Assembly: GCA_020252385.1 (NCBI GenBank) | Contig: JADCDC010000353.1 | Coordinates: 1 to 19,351 of the forward strand | Direction: 5' to 3' | DNA: 19,351 nucleotides | Source: Aestuariivirga sp. | GTDB lineage: Bacteria > Pseudomonadota > Alphaproteobacteria > Rhizobiales > Aestuariivirgaceae | In this document: piece after piece, positions 13,468 to 19,351 of the stretch | Layout: every line of letters starts with the position of its first letter | Numbering within the stretch: position 1 is the first letter of the stretch | Position numbers and translations under genes: made by a program | Notes under the pieces: model-generated | The model's database searches: none | The model's input: only the letters and a program-made list of their open reading frames with translations | What the model was told of the DNA's origin: nothing

Positions 13468-14592
13468 ATGGATACGGTTGCACGCTCATTCCTCTCGGAG
13501 ATCGAGTCCTTCCTGGCCTCCGCCGGCCTCGAGCCGACGGCGCTCGGCAAGCAGGCGCTGGGAGACCCCAACTTCGTCTTCGACCTCAGGAAGGGCCGTT
13601 CGCCCTCGACCCGCACCATCGACAAGGTAAGGGGCTGGATCGCAAGTCAGGCGCTGGCCGAAACCCCGAAGCCCGCGCCGAGGAACGGGTCTGCGAACCT
13701 GACCCATCTCGAGCGGCTGGAAGCGGAATCGATCCACATCATCCGCGAGGTGGCGGCCGAATGCGAGAAGCCGGTGATGCTCTATTCGATCGGCAAGGAT
13801 TCGGCGGTGATGTTGCACCTGGCGATCAAGGCCTTCTATCCCTCAAAGCCGCCCTTCCCGCTCCTGCACGTCGATACCGGCTGGAAGTTCCGCGACATGT
13901 ATGCGATGCGCGCCGCCACCGCGAAGAAATACGACTGGGACCTGATCGTCCACAAAAACCCGGAAGGTGTTGCCAAGAACGTAAACCCCTTCGACCATGG
14001 CTCAGCACTTCACACCCAGATCATGAAGACCGACGGGCTGAAGCAGGCGCTGGACAAATACGGCTTCGACGCGGCCTTCGGCGGCGCACGGCGCGACGAG
14101 GAGAAGTCGCGCGCCAAGGAGCGCATCTTCTCCTTCCGCGACTCCCGCCATCGCTGGGACCCCAAGAACCAGCGGCCGGAGCTCTGGGACCTCTACAATG
14201 CCCGCAAGAACAAGGGCGAATCGATCCGCGTCTTCCCGCTCTCCAACTGGACCGAACTCGACATCTGGCAATACATCCACCGCGAGGGGATCGAGATCGT
14301 GCCGCTCTACTTCGCCGCCGAGCGCCCTGTCGTCGAGCGTGACGGCCAGCTCATCATGGTGGACGACGAGCGCATGCGCCTGAACCCGGGCGAACAGCCC
14401 CAGATGCGCAAGATCCGCTTCCGCACGCTGGGCTGCTACCCGCTGACCGGGGCGATCGAGTCCGATGCGACGAGCCTCCTCGACATCGTGGAGGAAATGC
14501 TGGTCGCCACCTCCTCCGAGCGCCAGGGCCGCGTCATCGACAAGGACGCATCCGCCTCCATGGAAAAGAAGAAGCAGGAAGGATATTTCTGA
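13468..14592 (+). CDS. cysD: Sulfate adenylyltransferase small subunit CysD with an N-terminal HTH-like domain fusion
   Basis: CysD makes adenosine 5'-phosphosulfate from ATP and sulfate together with CysN. The 374-residue product exceeds the usual roughly 300. Residues 78 to the end are a complete CysD: NLTHLERLEAESIHIIREVA, the PP-loop YSIGKDSAVM (106-115), HVDTGWKF, GGARRDEEKSRAKER, and the closing SMEKKKQEGYF. Residues 7-60 (SFLSEIESFLASAG, TALGKQALGDPNFVFDLRKG, TIDKVRGWIAS) look like the small helix-turn-helix domain common as a stand-alone protein in Rhizobiales. A Pro/Ala linker (61-77) joins them. No ATG, GTG or TTG lies between the two parts near the CysD start, so CysD is either made as this fusion or from a non-standard start. 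ATG 13468 has only a weak AAGG upstream. The stop shares one base with the cysNC start. Confidence 0.9.
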   Translation: MDTVARSFLSEIESFLASAGLEPTALGKQALGDPNFVFDLRKGRSPSTRTIDKVRGWIASQALAETPKPAPRNGSANLTHLERLEAESIHIIREVAAECEKPVMLYSIGKDSAVMLHLAIKAFYPSKPPFPLLHVDTGWKFRDMYAMRAATAKKYDWDLIVHKNPEGVAKNVNPFDHGSALHTQIMKTDGLKQALDKYGFDAAFGGARRDEEKSRAKERIFSFRDSRHRWDPKNQRPELWDLYNARKNKGESIRVFPLSNWTELDIWQYIHREGIEIVPLYFAAERPVVERDGQLIMVDDERMRLNPGEQPQMRKIRFRTLGCYPLTGAIESDATSLLDIVEEMLVATSSERQGRVIDKDASASMEKKKQEGYF

Positions 14593-16499
14593 TGACGCGC
14601 TTCATCGAGTTCACCGGCGGCGACGTCGAGGCCTATCTCCAGGCGCAGGAGCAGAAGGACCTGCTCCGCTTCATCACCTGCGGCTCGGTCGATGACGGCA
14701 AGTCAACGCTGATCGGCAGGCTGCTCTACGAGGCGAAGATGCTGTTCGAGGACCAGCTCACCGCACTCGAGGCCGATTCGAAGAAGATGGGAACGCAGGG
14801 CGGCAACCTTGACTTCGCCCTGCTCGTCGACGGGCTGGCGGCGGAGCGCGAACAGGGCATCACCATCGACGTCGCCTACCGCGCCTTCACCACCGACAAG
14901 CGCAAGTTCATCGTGGCCGACACGCCGGGGCATGAACAGTACACCCGCAACATGGCGACGGGTGCTTCGACCGCCGATCTCGCCATCATCCTGATGGACG
15001 CGCGCAAGGGCGTTCTGACGCAGACGCGGCGGCACACCTTCATCTGCACGCTCTTGGGCATCAAGCATCTCGTCGTCGCCGTCAACAAGATGGACCTGAT
15101 GGGCTTCGACCAGGAGGTGTTCCAGCGCATCGAGGCCGACTACCGCGCCTTCGCCAAGTCGCTGGGTGCCGACGACGTGACCGTGATCCCGGTTTCCGCA
15201 CTGCTCGGCGACAACATGATCACGCGCTCTCTCAACATGCCGTGGTACCACGGCCCCACGCTGATGGCGCATCTCGAGACCGTGCCGGTAGATGATGACC
15301 TGGCCTCGCAGCCGTTCCGCCTGCCGGTGCAGTGGGTGAACCGGCCGAACCAGAATTTCCGCGGCTTCTCCGGCACCATCGTGTCCGGAACGGTGAAGCC
15401 TGGCGAGGCCATCAAGGTGCTGCCCTCGGGCCGCAGCTCCACCGTGGAGCGGGTCGTCACCTATGATGGCGATCTCGAAGCGGGAGTCGCGGGTCAGTCG
15501 CTCACCATCACGCTCACCGACGAGATCGACATCAGCCGTGGCGACGTGATCTGCACGGCGAACGACCCCGTCGAGGTATCGGACCAGTTCGAGGTCGAGA
15601 TCCTGTGGATGAGCGACGAGCCGATGCTGCCGGGCCGTCCCTATCTCTTCAAGTCATCGACGAAGACCGTGCCGGGCACGCTCGAGGAGCTGAAGTACAA
15701 GGTGAACGTCAACACCATGGAGCATGTGGCGGCGAAGACGCTGCAGCTGAACGAGATCGGCGTGTGCAACCTCGAGCTCGACAGCCAGATCGCCTTCGCG
15801 CCCTATATCGAGAACCGGCACATCGGCTCCTTCATCATCATCGACCGCTTCTCCAACAACACGGTGGGCATGGGCCTGATCCGCTTCGCGCTCCGCCGCG
15901 CCGCGAACATCCACTGGCAGGCGGTGGATGTGGACAAGCAGGCGCGCGCCGCACTGGCCGGGCAGAAGCCCGCGGTGCTGTGGTTCACCGGGCTTTCGGG
16001 GGCCGGCAAGTCGACGATCGCCAACCTCGTCGAGAAGCAGCTCCATGCCGCAGGCCACATCACCTATCTCCTCGACGGCGACAATGTGCGCCACGGGCTG
16101 AACCGCGACCTGGGCTTCTCGGACGCCGACCGGGTGGAGAACATCCGCCGCGTGGCGGAGGTCGCGAAGCTGATGGTCGATGCGGGCCTCATCGTGCTCG
16201 TCTCCTTCATCTCGCCCTTCCGCTCCGAGCGCCTGATGGCGCGCGAACTGGTGGAGGACGGCGAGTTCATCGAGATCTTCGTCGACACCCAGCTCGCCGA
16301 GGCGGAGAAGCGCGACGTGAAGGGGCTCTACGCCAAGGCGCGGCGCGGCGAGATCAAGCATTTCACCGGCATCTCCTCACCCTACGAGGCGCCGGAGAAT
16401 CCTGAGATCCGCATCGACACGGCAAAGGTGACGCCCGAGGGTGCGGCTGACATCGTGGTCCAGCACCTGAAGGACAAGGGCCGCCTCGCCAAGGGGTAA
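14592..16499 (+). CDS. cysNC: Bifunctional sulfate adenylyltransferase GTPase subunit / adenylylsulfate kinase (CysN-CysC fusion)
   Basis: The 635-residue protein joins the GTPase subunit of ATP sulfurylase to APS kinase, as in rhizobial CysN/NodQ proteins. The CysN half has a translation-factor-type GTPase domain with GSVDDGKS (31-38), DTPGHEQYTRN (about 110-120) and NKMDL (about 165), followed by beta-barrel domains. The CysC half begins around residue 455 and has its own Walker A, GLSGAGKS at 467-474, then YLLDGDNVRHGLNRDLGFS and the FISPFRSERLMAREL block. Together with CysD it converts sulfate to PAPS for assimilation or sulfation. The ATG shares one base with the cysD TGA (TGATG), so the two are coupled. 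The gene ends 2 bp from the convergent isomerase-like gene, and no T-tract terminator is visible there. Confidence 0.95.
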   Translation: MTRFIEFTGGDVEAYLQAQEQKDLLRFITCGSVDDGKSTLIGRLLYEAKMLFEDQLTALEADSKKMGTQGGNLDFALLVDGLAAEREQGITIDVAYRAFTTDKRKFIVADTPGHEQYTRNMATGASTADLAIILMDARKGVLTQTRRHTFICTLLGIKHLVVAVNKMDLMGFDQEVFQRIEADYRAFAKSLGADDVTVIPVSALLGDNMITRSLNMPWYHGPTLMAHLETVPVDDDLASQPFRLPVQWVNRPNQNFRGFSGTIVSGTVKPGEAIKVLPSGRSSTVERVVTYDGDLEAGVAGQSLTITLTDEIDISRGDVICTANDPVEVSDQFEVEILWMSDEPMLPGRPYLFKSSTKTVPGTLEELKYKVNVNTMEHVAAKTLQLNEIGVCNLELDSQIAFAPYIENRHIGSFIIIDRFSNNTVGMGLIRFALRRAANIHWQAVDVDKQARAALAGQKPAVLWFTGLSGAGKSTIANLVEKQLHAAGHITYLLDGDNVRHGLNRDLGFSDADRVENIRRVAEVAKLMVDAGLIVLVSFISPFRSERLMARELVEDGEFIEIFVDTQLAEAEKRDVKGLYAKARRGEIKHFTGISSPYEAPENPEIRIDTAKVTPEGAADIVVQHLKDKGRLAKG

Positions 16500-16501
16500 G
16501 C

Positions 16502-17107
16502 CTAGGCCGGGAGGTGCTTGCCCTGGCCCAGGTGAATGTCGAGAAGCTCGAGCCGGTCATTGCCGAAGTAGAGCTTTGAGCCGGTATCGACGGTGGGCAC
16601 GCCGAAGACGCCGCGCGCAATTGCCTCCTGCGTGTTGTCGTCAAGGCGCTGCTTGTAGCTGTCGCTGACGGCGGCGGCCTTCACCTTCTCGGGGTCGAGC
16701 CCCGCCGCCTCGCCCCAGCGCGCCAGCTGGTCGAGGTCGGTGATGTCCGCCCGCTCCGACCAGTAGCCCTTGAGGACGAGGCGCACATAGGTTTCGGCCT
16801 TGCCTTCATCGGCGGCGAGGATCGCCGTGCGGAGTGCGCGGGCATTGCGCAAGGGATATTGCGGATGGACGCGCAGCCGCACGCCATAGAGCTCCGCGTG
16901 GTCGCGAATGTCCTGGCGGAACCAGGCGACGCGTTGCGGGGAGGCCTCGAGCGGCTTGATGCCGCCGATCTCATCCATGAGACGGGGCAGGTGCAAAGGC
17001 CGCCAGTCGAGCGCCAGCCCGTGCTTGCGCACGATGTCGCCCACGCGGAAGGACGCGAGATAGACCCAGGGGGAATGCACGTCGAACCAGAAGGTGAGGC
17101 TCTTCAC
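16502..17107 (-). CDS. DsbA-family oxidoreductase, 2-hydroxychromene-2-carboxylate isomerase-like
   Basis: A 201-residue thioredoxin-fold protein of the DsbA/GST-kappa kind. The start LTFWFDVHSPWVYLASFR has Ser (S12) where HCCA isomerases place their glutathione-activating Ser, and no CxxC, so it is not a disulfide oxidase. The cis-Pro region IARGVFGVPTVDTG and YFGNDRLELL near the end also match the family. The chosen start is the GTG at 17107: it overlaps the ligase stop as GTGA and has GGAG 8 nt upstream. An ATG 11 codons earlier exists but would add unrelated residues inside the ligase gene. HCCA isomerases act in naphthalene-type ring degradation, but many relatives have unknown substrates; its position after an ammonia-lyase and a CoA ligase suggests an aromatic or unsaturated acid route. 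Confidence 0.85.
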   Translation of the reverse strand: MKSLTFWFDVHSPWVYLASFRVGDIVRKHGLALDWRPLHLPRLMDEIGGIKPLEASPQRVAWFRQDIRDHAELYGVRLRVHPQYPLRNARALRTAILAADEGKAETYVRLVLKGYWSERADITDLDQLARWGEAAGLDPEKVKAAAVSDSYKQRLDDNTQEAIARGVFGVPTVDTGSKLYFGNDRLELLDIHLGQGKHLPA

Positions 17108-18651
17108 GGGAGTGTCTCCATGCGCTTGTCCCTGGCCCATTCGCGCAGTTCCACCTTGCGGATCTTGCCCGAGGGCGTGAGCGGAAAGCGCTCGACCATG
17201 TAGATTAGGGCGGGCACCTTGAACCTTGCAATGCGCGCCGCACAGAAAGCCTGGAGCGCCGAGGCCGAAGCGGGGCCATTGAGCTTCACCGCCGCCGCGA
17301 CGATCTCGCCATAGTAATCATCGGGCAAGGCGAAGACGGCGGCCTCCGCCACGGCCTCGTGCTGCTGCAGCACGTTCTCGATCTCGGCGGGATAGATGTT
17401 CTCGCCGCCCCTGATGATCATGTCACGCAGGCGGCCGCCGGCGATGACCAGCCGGCCATCCGCGCGCAGGAAACCGAGGTCACCGCTCCTCAGCCAGCCG
17501 CCATCGATGATGGTTTCGGCGGTGGCCTCGGGGTTCCTGTAATATCCTTCCATGACCATGGGCCCGCGCGCCTGGATTTCACCGATCTCGCCAGCCTCGA
17601 GCGGCGTGAGCGTCTGTGGGTCGGCGATGCGCACGTCATAGCCCGGCAGCTGCAGGCCCGCCGTTTCCCAGCGAAAGGGATCGTCATGCCGCGGGCAGGC
17701 GAAGAGCGTTCCGCCCTCGGTCTGGCCATAGACCTGGGCGAGGCCCGGCATGGGAAATTCCTCCGCACAGCGCCGCAGCACATCGGGGTTGCAATCCGCT
17801 CCGCCACAGCTTCCGGCCTTGAGCGACGAGAGGTCGTAGTCCTTTCGCGCCGGGTGATCGAGCATGGCGAGATAGGAGGTCGGAACGCCCGAGAGATGCG
17901 TGCAGCGTTGGCTCTCGATGATACGGAACATGGTTTCCGGATCGAAGCCCGGCACGCCGACATAGGCCGCACCGCGGCTGAGGCAACCCAGCAGGTTGAG
18001 GATGCAGCCCGCGCAGTGGAAGAGCGGGATGATGGAGGTCCAGCGGTCACCCGCCGTGACGGCGAGGCGCTCTGCACTGTTCGACGCCACCAGCATCATG
18101 GCGCGGTGGGAGAGGAGCGCTCCCTTGGGAAAGCCCGTGGTGCCGGAGGTGTAGAGAAGGGCCGCCGGGGTATCAGGGTTTGGAGATACTGGCTCGAAAT
18201 CACGCGCCTCCGCCACGAGCCGGGGATAATCCTCCTCCAGCGTGAAGACATGGGCGAGATGCGGCAGCGCGGGCCTCAAGGCCGTGACATTCTCGAGATA
18301 GGGATTGGAGCGGAAAGCGGTGGAACAGATCAGCGCCCTGGCATCCGATTGTTTCAGCGCATAGGCGAGATCATCCCGCCGGTAATGGGTGTTGAGCGGC
18401 ACGACGACCGCGCCGAGGGCGGCGCAGGCCAGTTGCACGATAGGCCATTCGACACGGTTCTCGGCAAGAAGTGCGAGATGATCGCCTTGAGCGATTCCGC
18501 GCGCCTTCAAAGCACCTGCCAGCGCCAATGCCTCGGCCTTGAGGCTCAGGAAGCTCCGCCGCGCCTGCTGGTGGGGGAAGACGAGGGCGTCGGCCTTGGG
18601 CCAGCGCCTGGCGGCGTCATCGAGCGCTGGGATGGGATGGAGCGGAGCCAT
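17104..18651 (-). CDS. AMP-dependent acyl-CoA synthetase/ligase
   Basis: A 515-residue member of the acyl/aryl-CoA synthetase family, which activates a carboxylic acid with ATP and joins it to CoA. The phosphate-binding signature YTSGTTGFPKG is at 167-177. VYGQTEGG is the A5-type block, GWLRSGDLGFLRADGRL and IAGGRLRDMIIRGGENIYPAEIE are the A7/A8 and hinge blocks, and FPLTPSGKIRK holds the catalytic C-terminal Lys. Length is normal. The ATG has AAGGA 9 nt upstream and lies 12 bp after the ammonia-lyase stop; its own stop overlaps the isomerase-like GTG. The substrate cannot be read from sequence. Given the lyase upstream, an unsaturated aryl or heteroaryl acid such as urocanate or a cinnamate is a reasonable guess, a medium-chain fatty acid the alternative. 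Confidence 0.9.
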   Translation of the reverse strand: MAPLHPIPALDDAARRWPKADALVFPHQQARRSFLSLKAEALALAGALKARGIAQGDHLALLAENRVEWPIVQLACAALGAVVVPLNTHYRRDDLAYALKQSDARALICSTAFRSNPYLENVTALRPALPHLAHVFTLEEDYPRLVAEARDFEPVSPNPDTPAALLYTSGTTGFPKGALLSHRAMMLVASNSAERLAVTAGDRWTSIIPLFHCAGCILNLLGCLSRGAAYVGVPGFDPETMFRIIESQRCTHLSGVPTSYLAMLDHPARKDYDLSSLKAGSCGGADCNPDVLRRCAEEFPMPGLAQVYGQTEGGTLFACPRHDDPFRWETAGLQLPGYDVRIADPQTLTPLEAGEIGEIQARGPMVMEGYYRNPEATAETIIDGGWLRSGDLGFLRADGRLVIAGGRLRDMIIRGGENIYPAEIENVLQQHEAVAEAAVFALPDDYYGEIVAAAVKLNGPASASALQAFCAARIARFKVPALIYMVERFPLTPSGKIRKVELREWARDKRMETLP

Positions 18652-18663
18652 GGGCCCCCGTCC

Positions 18664-19351
18664 TTAGCGGCAGCCGAGACCGGCGAGAAGCTCCGGCACG
18701 AAGGGAGCGAAGCGGCCCTCCTCGACGAGGCGGGCAATGGCTTCCGTATCGGTGGCGAACTCGCGGTCCTCCTCGCGCGGGGCGGACTTGGCCCGCACCA
18801 GCGCATGGGCCTCCTCGATGAGGCTGGAGGACAGGAGCGGGCGGCGGAAGTCCAGCCCCTCGGCGGCTGCCATCAGTTCGATGGCGATGATGCGTGCGAG
18901 GTTGGCGTTCATCGGCCCCAGGCGGCGGGCGCCATGGGTGGCCATCGAGACATGGTCCTCCTGGTTGGCCGATGTGGGGGCCGAATCGACTGAGGCCGGA
19001 TGCGACATCTGCTTGTTCTCGCTCATCAGTGCCGCCGCCGTGCATTGCGGGATCATGAAGCCGGAGTTGAGGCCCGGATTGCGGATCAGGAAGGGCGGCA
19101 GGAGCGAGATCGAGCTATCGATCAGCGCGGCGATGCGGCGCTCGGAGAGGGAGCCCATCTCGGCCACCGCCATGGCCATCATGTCGGCGGCGAAGGCCAC
19201 GGGCTCGGCATGGAAGTTGCCGCCCGAGAGCACCGCGCCATCCTCGGCGAAGACCAGCGGATTGTCGGAGACGGCGTTGGCCTCGATGACGAGGGTGCGC
19301 GCGGCATTGCCAAGGAGATCGAGGCAGGCGCCCATCACCTGCGGCTGGCAG
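18664..19351 (-). CDS. hutH: Histidine ammonia-lyase-type aromatic amino acid lyase (partial, 5' end outside window)
   Basis: The C-terminal ~229 residues of a MIO-dependent ammonia-lyase. The open frame runs off the window edge, and the first visible residues CQPQVMGA are part of the RCQPQVMGA block of histidine ammonia-lyases (tyrosine and phenylalanine lyases differ there), so an apparent start codon near 19338 is internal. Conserved blocks follow: EANAVSDNPLVFAEDG, LSGGNFHAEPVAFAADM, GLNSGFMIPQCTAAALMSENK, and HPASVDSAPTSANQEDHVSM with its conserved Glu. The Ala-Ser-Gly that forms the MIO group lies outside the window. Family members deaminate histidine to urocanate. No hutU, hutI or hutG is visible; instead an acyl-CoA ligase follows 12 bp later, so the role may differ from standard histidine degradation. 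Confidence 0.88.
   Translation of the reverse strand, partial: CQPQVMGACLDLLGNAARTLVIEANAVSDNPLVFAEDGAVLSGGNFHAEPVAFAADMMAMAVAEMGSLSERRIAALIDSSISLLPPFLIRNPGLNSGFMIPQCTAAALMSENKQMSHPASVDSAPTSANQEDHVSMATHGARRLGPMNANLARIIAIELMAAAEGLDFRRPLLSSSLIEEAHALVRAKSAPREEDREFATDTEAIARLVEEGRFAPFVPELLAGLGCR

Noticed and set aside
16500..16507. GCCTAGGC palindrome between convergent cysNC and the isomerase-like gene as a terminator
   Set aside because: It is only 8 bp, has no loop and no T-tract on either strand.
1..19351. Insertion sequences, integrases, CRISPR arrays, tRNA or rRNA genes
   Set aside because: No transposase or integrase motifs, no regularly spaced repeats and no RNA-gene sequences were seen.

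Overview
The window is GC-rich, densely coded DNA with operon-style start/stop overlaps. Gene content and arrangement (rhizobial-type glxBCD-glnT beside soxBDAG, a cysD-cysNC pair with fused APS kinase, a histidine ammonia-lyase) point to an alphaproteobacterium, most likely Hyphomicrobiales. No mobile element, CRISPR array or RNA gene was recognised.

Layout. (1) 1-4775, minus strand: a four-subunit sarcosine-oxidase-type flavoenzyme, soxB-soxD-soxA-soxG in transcription order, with soxG cut by the window edge. (2) 4866-7117: three regulatory/redox genes lie between the two halves of the catabolic cluster. They are a GlxA/AraC-type activator divergent from soxB, an HxlR regulator whose 3' end overlaps that activator tail-to-tail by 58 bp, and an NmrA-type quinone oxidoreductase-like gene divergent from hxlR. 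(3) 7178-11520, minus strand: glxB-glxC-glxD-glnT, encoding an amidotransferase, a GXGXG domain, an FMN synthase domain and a glutamine-synthetase-like ligase, closed by a strong intrinsic terminator at 7124-7158. (4) 11631-13275, minus strand: an XRE/cupin regulator followed 1 bp later by a secreted RNase T2. (5) 13468-16499, plus strand: sulfate activation, cysD and a cysN-cysC fusion; this cysD carries an extra N-terminal helix-turn-helix-like domain. (6) 16502-19351, minus strand: a histidine ammonia-lyase (5' part outside), an acyl-CoA synthetase and a 2-hydroxychromene-2-carboxylate-isomerase-like protein in a tight operon.

Regions 1 and 3 together match the gene complement and order of the N-methylglutamate pathway for methylamine use: mgsA, mgsB, mgsC, gmaS, then mgdA, mgdB, mgdC, mgdD. 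In that pathway methylamine is captured as gamma-glutamylmethylamide, transferred to N-methylglutamate, and oxidised to formaldehyde-level one-carbon units on tetrahydrofolate. The traditional glx/sox names are kept here, with the mgs/gmaS/mgd reading as the favoured function.

The two most striking observations are an in-frame amber codon in soxB, followed by 23 more codons that look like the normal SoxB C-terminus, and the HTH-CysD fusion. Supporting observations include a GGTTTCC operator cluster in the hxlR/nmrA divergent promoter, a glxB promoter with an inverted repeat filling its spacer, and a 24-bp perfect palindrome between glxD and glnT.
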